Positions 17,278 through 26,063 of a stretch of DNA of 64,000 nucleotides are shown here, piece after piece. Location of the stretch: positions 1-64,000 of the forward strand of contig CANMLW010000014.1 of the NCBI GenBank assembly GCA_947498705.1, read 5' to 3'. Both the position numbers and the translations under genes were made by a program. The notes beneath the pieces are model-generated. The model was not told the origin of the DNA and searched no databases. It saw only the letters and a list, made by a program, of their open reading frames with translations. This DNA is from an uncultured Aquimarina sp. Lineage in GTDB: Bacteria; Bacteroidota; Bacteroidia; Flavobacteriales; Flavobacteriaceae. Positions within the stretch are counted from its first letter, which is position 1, and the number at the start of each line of letters is the position of its first letter.

Positions 17278-17314
17278 AGCTAAAAAATGAAGTTATCGTC
17301 ATCTAGTTTTAGCT
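17278..17314 (+). terminator. Likely terminator after hydrolase gene
   Basis: AGCTAAAA (17278-17285) pairs with TTTTAGCT (17307-17314) and is followed by a T-run. The stem is AU-rich with a 21-nt loop, so the call is moderate. Confidence 0.45.
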
Positions 17315-17456
17315 TTTTTATGATTTTGTAATGCCTTATTTTCAAACCAGGATTGTATTTTAGTATGCCAAACAATTATTTATAGTTGTAATTACAAAGA
17401 TGTATATACCATCATATATTATACCTACTTATTATACACTTTACAAAAAAAACAAA

Positions 17457-18368
17457 ATGGAAGGAATAGGAAATACCCCCCTTATCAAGCTAAGACATCT
17501 CACCGATTCTAACAGTGCAGACGTTTATGTCAAATATGAAGGGGCAAATCCCACGGGTAGTATGAAGGATAGGATGGCACTTTCAATGATCGAAGGCGCA
17601 GAAAGAAGAGGAGTCTTAAAAACAGGTGGAACCGTCGTCGATTATACAGGTGGTAGCACTGGTAGCTCATTAGCAATGATATGCTCATCAAAAGGTTATA
17701 AAGCTCATTTTGTCTCATCTGACGCTTTTGCCAAAGAAAAATTGCAGACTATGAGAGCTTTTGGAGCAAAGCTGGATCTAATACCAAGTGAAAATGGAAA
17801 AATAACCGCAAAAGTTATAGATGATGCTCTTAAAAAAGTCAGAGAGTTAGCACAGCAGCCCAATACGTTTTATACCGATCAATTTAAAAACGTTGACAAC
17901 CGCAATGCATATCATAAAATGGCACATGAAATCATAACTATTTTAGGCACAAACATAGACGAATTTATTGCGGGTGTTGGAACGGGTGGTTGTTTTTCTG
18001 GAAATACAGAAATTTTTAAAAAAGAAATACCCAAAATTAGATGCATCCCAATAGAACCTTATAATGTTCGAACTTTATCTGATGGAGATACAACAGGAAC
18101 TCATAGGCTTGAAGGAATGGGAGCTGGATTTATACCAGAAATATGTAGATTAGACTTGGCAGATAAAATAATAGCCGTAAAAGATGAAGATGCTTATGAA
18201 ACGGCCAGAAAGCTAGCACGAATAGAAGGAATTTTTGGTGGAATCACATCGGGGGCTAATGTTTGGGCCGCTATACATAGAGCAAAAATAATCGGAAAAG
18301 GAAAAACAATTGTAACAGTTATCTGTGATTCTGGGTTAAAGTATCTAAATGGAGATTTATATAAATAA
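17457..18368 (+). CDS. Cysteine synthase-family PLP enzyme
   Basis: A 303-residue fold-type II PLP enzyme of the cysteine synthase/cystathionine beta-synthase family. The N-terminus is IGNTPLIKL. The PLP lysine is Lys37 in EGANPTGSMKDRM, and the phosphate loop is GVGTGGCFSG. The usual substrate loop T-S-G-N-T-G is replaced by YTGGSTGSSLA, so the amino-acid substrate may differ from O-acetylserine. I chose ATG 17457, since the longer frame adds a Tyr/Pro-rich leader without homology. It is first of three closely packed genes with a D-cysteine-desulfhydrase-like enzyme and a WYL regulator. Confidence 0.87.
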   Translation: MEGIGNTPLIKLRHLTDSNSADVYVKYEGANPTGSMKDRMALSMIEGAERRGVLKTGGTVVDYTGGSTGSSLAMICSSKGYKAHFVSSDAFAKEKLQTMRAFGAKLDLIPSENGKITAKVIDDALKKVRELAQQPNTFYTDQFKNVDNRNAYHKMAHEIITILGTNIDEFIAGVGTGGCFSGNTEIFKKEIPKIRCIPIEPYNVRTLSDGDTTGTHRLEGMGAGFIPEICRLDLADKIIAVKDEDAYETARKLARIEGIFGGITSGANVWAAIHRAKIIGKGKTIVTVICDSGLKYLNGDLYK

Positions 18369-18378
18369 AAACAAAAAC

Positions 18379-19356
18379 ATGATGAGTAATAAATTTGATC
18401 TGGGGTTTTTCCCTACTCCATTACAAGAATTAAAAAGACTCTCAAAAAAATATCCCGATTATACCATTTTTATCAAAAGAGATGATCAAACTGGATTGGC
18501 TTCTGGCGGAAACAAAACCAGAAAATTAGAATACCTAATCAAACAAGCACTTAATGAAAATTGTGATACTGTTATTACGGCAGGGGCGCAACAATCTAAT
18601 CATTGTCGACAAACCGCTGCTGCTTGTGCTATTGCCGGACTAAACTGCCACTTACTATTAGGAGGTGAAAAACCTGACATATATGACGGAAACTTATTGC
18701 TTTCGTCTATACTAGGAGCTGACATACATTTTACAGGCAACAATAGAAAAGGAGAAGACCTGGAAACTCTACAAAATACTCTCGAGCATAAAGGAAATAA
18801 ATGTTTTGTAATTCCGTATGGGGGTTCTAATTTTACAGGCGCTATGGGATTTGTGAATGCAGCCAAAGAGCTAAAACAACAATGTAACGAGCAAAATTTA
18901 AAAATCGATTATATCTTTTTTGCATCAAGCTCTGGTGGGATGCAAGCGGGATTAACACTAGGGAAAGAAATCTATCAATTACCTGCCAAATTAATTCCGA
19001 TCAGTATCGATAAAGATGAAACAAATGGGCTTTCTCTAGAAAACGTAGTCCTAAATATCATCAAGGAAGGAAGTAAAAAACTTAAAATTAAGAATAACAT
19101 ACAACTTGCCGACATTTACCTAAACAGAGATTATGATAAAGATGGCTATGGTGTTGTTACCACCAATGAAACTGAAGCCATCAATGCCTTAGCTACCAAT
19201 GAAGGCATTTTATTAGATCCTGTGTATACGGGAAGAGCCTTTTACGGAATGTTAGATTTCTTAAAGAAAAAAAGAATCCCTACCAATGCTAATGTCCTAT
19301 TTTGGCATACCGGTGGTTTACCTGCTATTTTCAAATACGCGAATGAGTTAAGATAA
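18379..19356 (+). CDS. D-cysteine desulfhydrase/ACC deaminase-family PLP enzyme
   Basis: A 325-residue fold-type II PLP enzyme. FFPTPLQEL, then IKRDDQTGLASGGNKTRKLE carrying the PLP lysine (Lys46), then AGAQQSNHCRQTAAACA, are signatures of the D-cysteine desulfhydrase/1-aminocyclopropane-1-carboxylate deaminase family. The PLP-phosphate loop appears as SSSGGMQAGL. Family members release ammonia from small amino acids, and with D-cysteine also sulfide. The start is the first of two adjacent ATGs (18379, 18382). It begins 10 nt after the cysteine-synthase-like gene and ends 3 nt before the WYL regulator. Confidence 0.87.
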   Translation: MMSNKFDLGFFPTPLQELKRLSKKYPDYTIFIKRDDQTGLASGGNKTRKLEYLIKQALNENCDTVITAGAQQSNHCRQTAAACAIAGLNCHLLLGGEKPDIYDGNLLLSSILGADIHFTGNNRKGEDLETLQNTLEHKGNKCFVIPYGGSNFTGAMGFVNAAKELKQQCNEQNLKIDYIFFASSSGGMQAGLTLGKEIYQLPAKLIPISIDKDETNGLSLENVVLNIIKEGSKKLKIKNNIQLADIYLNRDYDKDGYGVVTTNETEAINALATNEGILLDPVYTGRAFYGMLDFLKKKRIPTNANVLFWHTGGLPAIFKYANELR

Positions 19357-19359
19357 AAA

Positions 19360-20061
19360 ATGGAAGAAAAAGAAAAACCAAGACTTTCGAGATTAACCGC
19401 AATCCTAACACAACTACAATCCAAACGAATTGTTACTGCTAAACAATTAGCAGAACGACACAATGTGAGTATTCGCACCATTTATCGCGACATTCGAACA
19501 CTAGAAAAATCAGGAATACCTGTTGTTACCGAAGAAGGTAAAGGATACTCTATTATGGAAGGGTACCACCTACCTCCTGTCGTATTTACCGAGGAAGAAG
19601 CCAACGCCCTTATTACAGTAGAACAATTAGTCATTAAAAACAAAGACCAGTCTCTGGTTCAAAATGTATCTAGTGCTATAGAAAAAATAAAATCAATCTT
19701 ACGATATTCACAAAAGGGTAGCGCAGATTTACTAGCAGACAGAATATATTTTGGAGGTAATAATAAGCAGGAAAAAACGAGTAACAACTTAATGCAGATT
19801 CAATCTGCCATTATTCATTATCGTCTCCTTAAAATGGAATATCAATCTTTAGAGAACAAACAAACAACCCGCAATATCGAGCCATTTGCCATTTATAGTA
19901 TTAACGGAGACTTTCTACTCATTGCCTTTTGTCGATTGCGAAATGATTTTAGACATTTCAGAATAGATCTTATTGAAAAACTTACTACAGAAAATGAAAC
20001 ATTTAATCCGCACAATATGACCATAAAAGAGTATTTTGAAAAAAATGTAAAGCGCCAATAG
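19360..20061 (+). CDS. YafY-type HTH/WYL transcriptional regulator
   Basis: A 233-residue regulator. Residues 1-60 form a DeoR-like winged helix (RLTAILTQLQSKRIVTAKQL then HNVSIRTIYRDIRTLEKSGI). A YafY-type linker (GYHLPPVVFTEEEANALI) and a WYL domain (about 135-215, with NIEPFAIYSINGDFLLIAFC and RHFRIDLIEKL) follow. WYL domains usually bind small ligands or nucleic acid. It lies 3 nt after the second PLP-enzyme gene, so it probably controls this operon or the DUF4345 gene next to it. Confidence 0.88.
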   Translation: MEEKEKPRLSRLTAILTQLQSKRIVTAKQLAERHNVSIRTIYRDIRTLEKSGIPVVTEEGKGYSIMEGYHLPPVVFTEEEANALITVEQLVIKNKDQSLVQNVSSAIEKIKSILRYSQKGSADLLADRIYFGGNNKQEKTSNNLMQIQSAIIHYRLLKMEYQSLENKQTTRNIEPFAIYSINGDFLLIAFCRLRNDFRHFRIDLIEKLTTENETFNPHNMTIKEYFEKNVKRQ

Positions 20062-20067
20062 TACCTC

Positions 20068-20102
20068 TGACACACCTTTGTCACCACTCCATTTTATGTT
20101 TG
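20068..20102 (+). promoter_or_regulatory. Promoter/operator candidate before DUF4345 gene
   Basis: TATGTTTG (20095-20102) is a perfect -7 box 28 nt before the ATG. TTTG (20077-20080) is a -33 candidate with short spacing. TGACA/TGTCA (20068-20083) is a small inverted repeat overlapping it and could be the WYL regulator's site. Confidence 0.4.
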
Positions 20103-20130
20103 CATCATAAATAATCTAAAAAACAATAAA

Positions 20131-20517
20131 ATGGAAATTATCAATACCGTTATCCTTTCTTTATCAGGTCTTATGTTACTTTTTGTAGGCACCATGAGAA
20201 TAAGTGCCCCCATAAAAAACTATCTGAAGAATTCTGGAATACAACTAGAAAATGATGTTAACTTGTTAAACGAAATAAGAGGTGTAAGTGCTGTAATGCT
20301 TTTTGCCGGAATCATTATTTTACTAGGAACCATCGTTCCTAAACTGACGCTTACATCATTTGTTGTAGCAATTTTGATTTTTGTTGGGTTTGTAACAGGT
20401 AGATTATTAAGCATGGTAGTTGACGGGAAACCCAACAAACAAATTACCCAAGGGGTTATCTTCGAACTTGTTCTGGGTGCAGCCAATATATTTGCATTAA
20501 TTTGTACCTTAACTTAA
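20131..20517 (+). CDS. DUF4345 membrane protein
   Basis: A 128-residue protein with four transmembrane helices (VILSLSGLMLLFVGTMRI, AVMLFAGIIILLGTIVP, LTSFVVAILIFVGFVTG, GVIFELVLGAANIFALIC) and the conserved NEIRGVSAVMLF and GRLLSMVVDGKP loops that I associate with DUF4345. No biochemical function is known for the family. It lies 70 nt past the WYL regulator with its own promoter-like sequence. Confidence 0.8.
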   Translation: MEIINTVILSLSGLMLLFVGTMRISAPIKNYLKNSGIQLENDVNLLNEIRGVSAVMLFAGIIILLGTIVPKLTLTSFVVAILIFVGFVTGRLLSMVVDGKPNKQITQGVIFELVLGAANIFALICTLT

Positions 20518-20568
20518 AATTAAATAATGTAACGATGACTGAGGTTCAACCCTAAATAAAATTATAGA

Positions 20569-21357
20569 ATGAGAACAATACTCTTTTTACTCATAGTATC
20601 TATGATATCTTGTAAAAATAATCCAACAATCAAAAAAGAAATTTTGCAAAAGACCATACCCATTACGACATCTTCAGAAAAAGCAAAAGAGCATTTCGAA
20701 AAAGCACGGTACTTAGTTCAAAATGGAATAGACGGCAACCCAATAGCACACTATAAAAAAGCTATTGAGCTAGACCCCAATTTCGTAAGGATGCACAATT
20801 TTATCTCTATCTATTCACCAGATGACACTGTTAAAAAACAGCATCACGAACTTGCAAAAAAGTATAAGCATTTGGTCTCTAAAGAAGAACAAATGCTTGT
20901 TGATGCCACAGAATATAGATTACAAAATCCCGATGATATCTACGAAAAGAAATTGTTCGAATTAGCGAACATATGTAATTCAGATAAATACCTGTACCAC
21001 ACCATCTGTTTTTTATTGTTTAGAAAAAATCCTGAGTTGGCCATCAAGGCAGGAGAATTCTCTGTAAACCTGGACAATAATTACGGCTCTGGATACAATA
21101 TTTTGGGATATGCATATATCAACAATAATGAATTGGATAAGGCCAGAAAAGCATTTGACAATTTTATAAGATGCGAACCAAAAAATGGAAACGCTTATGA
21201 TTCGAAAGCAGATCTCCTGTTGCAATTAGGAAAATATGAAGAGGCTTTAAAATTGAAACAAAAAGCATATCAGTTAGACCCTTCATTCGATTGGATTCCT
21301 GAAGAAATAATCAATATCAAAGCAAAAATTGATTCATTGAAAAATGAATCAATATAG
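20569..21357 (+). CDS. TPR lipoprotein
   Basis: A 262-residue lipoprotein (lipobox MISC, Cys15) with tetratricopeptide repeats. A degenerate N-terminal repeat covers about residues 40-75 (AHYKKAIELDPNF), and two clear C-terminal repeats are YNILGYAYINNNELDKARKA and AYDSKADLLLQLGKYEEALK followed by QLDPSF. TPRs form helical scaffolds for protein binding. It likely faces the periplasm. No partner gene is adjacent, and function is unassigned. Confidence 0.82.
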   Translation: MRTILFLLIVSMISCKNNPTIKKEILQKTIPITTSSEKAKEHFEKARYLVQNGIDGNPIAHYKKAIELDPNFVRMHNFISIYSPDDTVKKQHHELAKKYKHLVSKEEQMLVDATEYRLQNPDDIYEKKLFELANICNSDKYLYHTICFLLFRKNPELAIKAGEFSVNLDNNYGSGYNILGYAYINNNELDKARKAFDNFIRCEPKNGNAYDSKADLLLQLGKYEEALKLKQKAYQLDPSFDWIPEEIINIKAKIDSLKNESI

Positions 21358-21551
21358 GCACGAATAGATCATTAATGTACAAAAGGTTTTATCTCTACAT
21401 CACCTAATTATATCTATAAAAAAGGCAATACAAATCTTGTGTAAAGAAAAGCTACTAACTTCTTCAATTTTACCTTTTTTTATAAATAAATAAGGTGTAA
21501 TTGTTATGCAGAGATCGTATTTTAGTACCATATATTATTTATTATACTTAA

Positions 21552-22697
21552 ATGAAATATTCAATAATTGGTGCAGGAATTGGTGGATTAACCACTGGGT
21601 TAGCTTTCGAAAAAAAAGGAATTGACTATCAAATATTTGAAAGATTTTCTGAATTAAATAATCTGGGAGCAGGTATCTGGTTATCTCCAAATGCATTACA
21701 AGTATTAGAATATTTAGACGTGTTGGATGAGATAAAAGAAAAAGGAAATTTAATCAAGAGAATCACTATCAGTAAACCCGATCTCTCCCCCATTTCAGAT
21801 AGTCCACAGGATGCTATTATAGAAAAATTTGGATACGCTTCTATAGCCATTCATAGAGCAGAACTTCAAAAATTATTATTAGATAAAATTCCGACAGAAA
21901 AAATATACCTTGGAAAAGGTTTTGACTCTTATAAGCATTTGAATAATGGTAGAATAAGCGTTCATTTTGGTGATGGCTCAGCAACCGAAACTGATTATTT
22001 GATTGGTGCAGATGGGATCAACTCAAAAGTTAGAAAACAACTTTTTCCTAATAGCCAACTGCGATATTCTGGACAAACCTGTTGGCGTGGTGTGGCGCAC
22101 ATCGAACTGGATAAAAGTTTCGATCATAGGGTCTATGAGCTTTGGGGCAACCAAATAAGGTTTGGCTTTTCCAAAATCTCGAAAGGTAAGTTCTATTGGT
22201 TTGCTGTTGTCTTAGATACTCCTAACAAAAAGGATCGTAAAGGAGAGATTCAGCAAAAGCTACTTACTATGTTTAGTGACTTTCATTCGGTAGTCAAAGA
22301 ATTGATACAGGCAACACCAGAAGATAAAATTATTAGAAATGATATTAATGATTTAAAAACATTATCCAAGTGGCACAAAAATAATATTTGCCTGATCGGG
22401 GATGCAGGACATGCTACCACCCCTAATATGGGTCAAGGTGGGGCTCAAGCCATCGAAGATGCGTATTATTTAAGTCATTTGCATCAGGGCGTAACCCATC
22501 AAAACTCTTTCGAATCATTTCAGAAAAAAAGACAACCCAAAGTCAATTCGATCGTAAAGCAATCCTGGGTTACAGGAAAAATGGCACATTGGAAATACGG
22601 AGCTGGTTTAAGAAATCAACTATTAAAAAGTGTTCCTAAAAAAATAGTTTTAAAAAAAATGATTGAAATGTACCAAATAGACAAATATGGTGGGTAA
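21552..22697 (+). CDS. FAD-dependent monooxygenase (UbiH/PHBH-like)
   Basis: A 381-residue class A flavoprotein monooxygenase. GAGIGG (residues 7-12) binds the ADP part of FAD. YLIGADGINSKVRKQ is the conserved DG motif. CLIGDAGHATTPNMGQGGAQ is the GD motif that binds ribityl and marks hydroxylases of aromatic or pyrimidine-like substrates. There is no signal peptide, so it is cytosolic. Length is normal. Relatives include urate, salicylate and tetracycline hydroxylases, and I cannot choose among them. It appears monocistronic. Confidence 0.9.
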   Translation: MKYSIIGAGIGGLTTGLAFEKKGIDYQIFERFSELNNLGAGIWLSPNALQVLEYLDVLDEIKEKGNLIKRITISKPDLSPISDSPQDAIIEKFGYASIAIHRAELQKLLLDKIPTEKIYLGKGFDSYKHLNNGRISVHFGDGSATETDYLIGADGINSKVRKQLFPNSQLRYSGQTCWRGVAHIELDKSFDHRVYELWGNQIRFGFSKISKGKFYWFAVVLDTPNKKDRKGEIQQKLLTMFSDFHSVVKELIQATPEDKIIRNDINDLKTLSKWHKNNICLIGDAGHATTPNMGQGGAQAIEDAYYLSHLHQGVTHQNSFESFQKKRQPKVNSIVKQSWVTGKMAHWKYGAGLRNQLLKSVPKKIVLKKMIEMYQIDKYGG

Positions 22698-22738
22698 CAA
22701 TACTCTCATCATAGAGATTACAAGCATTTTTACTTTAC

Positions 22739-22812
22739 CTATCAAAAAGCATACTTTACTACTTAAAAAGATGCGTTCCCTCATTCTATATTTTGTAGCA
22801 ACTTTTTGATAG
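22739..22812 (+). promoter_or_regulatory. Long leader hairpin before regulatory-domain gene
   Basis: CTATCAAAAAG (22739-22749) is an exact reverse complement of CTTTTTGATAG (22802-22812). Inside, CTAC and GTAG can also pair. The structure ends 33 nt before the ATG at 22846. It could be an attenuator, an operator pair or a 5' RNA element. Confidence 0.4.
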
Positions 22813-22845
22813 CTATGTTTACTTCGTAATCTAAAAACAGGTATT

Positions 22846-23526
22846 ATGAATAATCAATTAAGTGTAAAGATCAACGCACCATGTACAGAAAACTTTGATA
22901 ATTTTTCTCCTACTCAACAAGGAGGTTTTTGTGGTTCATGTCAAAAAGAAGTAATTGACTTTACGAATATGAATGCTCAGGAAATTGCATACTATTTTCA
23001 AAACAGAGCTACGCAAAACACATGTGGAAGGTTTAAAAAGGAACAATTAAAAACCTATCATAAGCCTATTCGAAAGACCCATAAAATTAGTTTTATTGGT
23101 GGACTGGGATTAGCTTTTATTGCATTTTTCTCCTTTGGCAAGGTACAAGGGCAAGACATAAAAAATCAACCCGAAGATTTAGATCAAAATGCTTCAAAAA
23201 TTCAAGATACCTCCCAGCAGAAAAACATCACAGTAAAAGGCAAGGTAACCGATAATGGAACTCCTTTACCAGGTGCCGTTGTTATCTTAGAAGGGACAAC
23301 CGTTGGAGTGTATACTGATTATGATGGCAATTTCGAATTTCCAGAAAAATTAAAAAATGGAGATGTCTTGGTTATGAGTTTTATAGGATTTACTTCTAAA
23401 AAAGTAACTATCCAAAACAAAAATTCTTCTCAAAATGCATCTATAGAGGTAAACCTAACCGAAGACACATGCGTTTTAATGGGAAAAGTAGCTGTAAACA
23501 AAGTATACAAATCAAAAAAAGATTAA
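22846..23526 (+). CDS. Cys-motif/CarboxypepD_reg-like membrane protein
   Basis: A 226-residue protein in three parts. The N-terminal cytosolic module has a Cys pattern, INAPCTENFDNFSP followed by GFCGSCQKEVIDFT and a later TCGRF, resembling a small metal-binding knuckle. One transmembrane helix follows (ISFIGGLGLAFIAFFSFG). A periplasmic carboxypeptidase-regulatory-like Ig domain comes last (VKGKVTDNGTPLPGAVVILE, then GVYTDYDGNFEF and VMSFIGFTSKKV), the same domain found at the front of SusC/TonB receptors. It is followed after 3 nt by a transglutaminase-like gene, so the two are an operon. Confidence 0.8.
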   Translation: MNNQLSVKINAPCTENFDNFSPTQQGGFCGSCQKEVIDFTNMNAQEIAYYFQNRATQNTCGRFKKEQLKTYHKPIRKTHKISFIGGLGLAFIAFFSFGKVQGQDIKNQPEDLDQNASKIQDTSQQKNITVKGKVTDNGTPLPGAVVILEGTTVGVYTDYDGNFEFPEKLKNGDVLVMSFIGFTSKKVTIQNKNSSQNASIEVNLTEDTCVLMGKVAVNKVYKSKKD

Positions 23527-23529
23527 CTC

Positions 23530-24570
23530 ATGCGCATCTTTGTACAAATTGGTTTGTATATAACATTAACTCTATGCCTCAATAATTGCTTATATGCTCA
23601 GGTTACTGATTTCGAAAACATCGACTTTACAAAAGCAGATCATATCGCCCGGTTGCATAAAGGGGCATCATTAGATAATTTACCTTTATTAACGTATCAG
23701 CTTACTCATACATTACCTACTCCGGTAGAAAAATTTAGAGCTATCTATCGTTGGGTATGCACGAACATTAAAGGTGACCACGCACAACATAATACAATAC
23801 TTCACAAACGTAAAAAGTTTAAAAATGACAGTGTTGCTTTTATGAATTGGAATAAAGAATACAAAAAAAAGGTTTTTAAAAAATTGCTAAAACATAAAAA
23901 GACCATGTGCACTGGATATGCATATTTAATTAAAGAGCTTTGCTATTTGGCAAATATAGAATCACTAATTATAGATGGTTACGGAAGATCTGTAAATAGT
24001 AATATCAAGAAACTCGAAATGGCTAATCATTCATGGAATGCTGTAAAATTGAATAACAAATGGTATTTATGTGATGCTACCTGGTCTAGTGGCTATACCG
24101 ATGAGAACAACATATTTATACAAGAGTATAATAATGGGTACTTTTTAACACCCCCTATTCTATTTGGAAAAAATCACTTCCCATTAGAGCAAAAATGGGT
24201 ACTTCATAAAAAAGTAACAACAGAAACATTTGTAAATGCACCCTTATTGTATGGAAAAGCCTTTAAATACAAAATAGAACCTCTTAATCCACAAAAATTA
24301 GAGACCACAATTTATAAGAATGATGAAGTAACTTTTAGTTTTAAAATGGTTAAAAAAACTACGAACAACAATATTAGGCTTGTGTGCTTTACCAACAATA
24401 AAGAACAAATATTAAACATTGATACCATCCAAAATGAAAATGGTAGTATTTCATTTAAGTATCAATTTAAGCAAAAGGGTATTTACGACACCCATTTAAA
24501 AATCAATAATGAAATAGTAGCTACCTATACATTTAAAGTCATTAAAAATAAAAATACATCTCGACCTTAA
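23530..24570 (+). CDS. Exported transglutaminase-like protein (paralog 2)
   Basis: A 346-residue protein with a signal peptide (about 1-23, ending CLYAQ) and a transglutaminase-like domain: Cys127 in KTMCTGYAYLIKEL, His167 in ANHSWNAVKL and Asp182 in YLCDATWSSG. The front strand KFRAIYRWVCTNIKG matches paralog 1 (11422-12462). The two proteins have the same length. The C-terminal third here is a beta-sandwich-like region (about 240-340), unlike the helical tail of paralog 1. It is translated directly after the Cys-motif/CarboxypepD protein, suggesting joint action in the envelope. Confidence 0.85.
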   Translation: MRIFVQIGLYITLTLCLNNCLYAQVTDFENIDFTKADHIARLHKGASLDNLPLLTYQLTHTLPTPVEKFRAIYRWVCTNIKGDHAQHNTILHKRKKFKNDSVAFMNWNKEYKKKVFKKLLKHKKTMCTGYAYLIKELCYLANIESLIIDGYGRSVNSNIKKLEMANHSWNAVKLNNKWYLCDATWSSGYTDENNIFIQEYNNGYFLTPPILFGKNHFPLEQKWVLHKKVTTETFVNAPLLYGKAFKYKIEPLNPQKLETTIYKNDEVTFSFKMVKKTTNNNIRLVCFTNNKEQILNIDTIQNENGSISFKYQFKQKGIYDTHLKINNEIVATYTFKVIKNKNTSRP

Positions 24571-24676
24571 GGACTACATCTTACATCATATCCAGTTTTA
24601 GTTATTTTTATGATTTCTAATGATTTCACTTTTAACTAAGTGTTGTAATTTCGCTTGTAACAAATTTGTAATTATT

Positions 24677-25339
24677 ATGATAACACCAGATTTTGATAAT
24701 ATTTTGTTCTTTTTGGCGGCTGCCTCACTGTTAATTCTTATTCCAGGACCAGCAGTTTTATATATCATGGCAAAAAGTATAGAACAAGGTTACAAAGCAG
24801 GCATTGTTTCTGTTCTTGGGATAGGTGTTGGAAGTTTGGTTCATATCACTTTTGCAGCTATTGGCATTTCGTCTATATTATTAGCTTCTGCCACAGCTTT
24901 TTCTATCGTAAAATATTTAGGAGCTCTTTACCTGATCTATTTGGGAGTTAAAAAACTATTAGAAAAACCACTTCATAAAAGTCCACTAGCGAATATTAAA
25001 AAACAACCATTCAAAAACATTTTCTATGAAGGTATTCTTGTAAATATCTTTAACCCAAAAACAGCTATCTTTTTCTTTTCCTTTTTGCCACAGTTTATTA
25101 GTGTAGAACGAGGAGGAAATGCAAGTCAGATTCTGTTTCTCGGAATTTTGTTTACAGTTTTTGCCGTGCTAAGTGATATGATGTATGTCCTTCTTTCTGT
25201 AAAACTATCAACATGGTTCTCTAATTCTAAAAAGTACATAAAAAGACAAAAGAACCTGACCGGTTGTATCTACATAACTCTTGGTTTAATAACGTTAACT
25301 ATAAATCAGCCAATTGAAAACACCTCCAAAGCAAATTAA
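24677..25339 (+). CDS. LysE/RhtB-family amino-acid exporter
   Basis: A 220-residue inner-membrane transporter with six predicted helices. ILIPGPAVLYIMAKSIEQGY near the N-terminus is the LysE/RhtB signature, and NIFNPKTAIFFFSFLPQF is the conserved second half-motif. The ATG at 24677 gives the normal family start, and the longer frame adds 19 unlikely residues. TAATTTCG about 30 nt upstream is a near -7 box. It probably exports small neutral amino acids or derivatives. Confidence 0.9.
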   Translation: MITPDFDNILFFLAAASLLILIPGPAVLYIMAKSIEQGYKAGIVSVLGIGVGSLVHITFAAIGISSILLASATAFSIVKYLGALYLIYLGVKKLLEKPLHKSPLANIKKQPFKNIFYEGILVNIFNPKTAIFFFSFLPQFISVERGGNASQILFLGILFTVFAVLSDMMYVLLSVKLSTWFSNSKKYIKRQKNLTGCIYITLGLITLTINQPIENTSKAN

Positions 25340-25513
25340 TGACACTCTTTTTTATTTATATAATTTAAAGCTTAGATAGAACAAGTTTAGAGAAGCAATT
25401 ACCATCCAAAAAAAATTATAAATTGCTATAAAACATAAGATTTCATACTTTAGTATGAGTGCTTTTTTGATCACCAGTACTACTTTTGGTTCACAATCTT
25501 TAGCTAAGCAATC

Positions 25514-26032
25514 ATGAAAAACACGATTAAAAAATTTGGATTTTATGCGTTTGTTACTAGTGCAATCGTATTTTTTTTAATGCTTTATTTAGGTAAAAAT
25601 CTTGATTTCGGAATTCAGGAAGTATTAGGGTATATCAGTATTTTTGTATCCTTATCTTTTGTCTTTCTTGGGATTAAATATTTTAGAGATAAAGAAAATA
25701 ATGGAACGGTAAGTTTAGGAAAAGCGTTAATCATAGGAATTATTATATCTTTATTTGCCGCCATGGCTTTTGGGATCGTAGATACTCTTTATCTAATCCA
25801 TATCAACCCTGATTTTCCTCAGCAATATATGGAGTATGCACTTTCTAACATGAAAGAAACCTTACCTGCCAATGAGTTTGAAATTGAAAAAGAAAAGCTA
25901 ATCAATAATATGAAAAATTACAACAATCCATATTTTGGTGGCTTGATCATGTTTATCACCGTTTTTATGATTGGGGTTGTTGTTTCTATTATTTCATCGG
26001 TCATCTTACAACGAAAATCAATATCATCTTAA
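25514..26032 (+). CDS. DUF4199 membrane protein
   Basis: A 172-residue membrane protein with four helices: two at the N-terminus (YAFVTSAIVFFLMLYLG, LGYISIFVSLSFVFLGI), one central and one C-terminal (LIMFITVFMIGVVVSIISSV). The conserved YFRDKENNGTVSLGKAL loop between helices 2 and 3 identifies DUF4199, a family largely confined to Bacteroidota. Function is unknown. It precedes a DUF1801 gene by 31 nt and may be cotranscribed with it and the VOC gene. Confidence 0.85.
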   Translation: MKNTIKKFGFYAFVTSAIVFFLMLYLGKNLDFGIQEVLGYISIFVSLSFVFLGIKYFRDKENNGTVSLGKALIIGIIISLFAAMAFGIVDTLYLIHINPDFPQQYMEYALSNMKETLPANEFEIEKEKLINNMKNYNNPYFGGLIMFITVFMIGVVVSIISSVILQRKSISS

Positions 26033-26063
26033 AAAAATCAATCAAAAAACGAACAGTTATACT

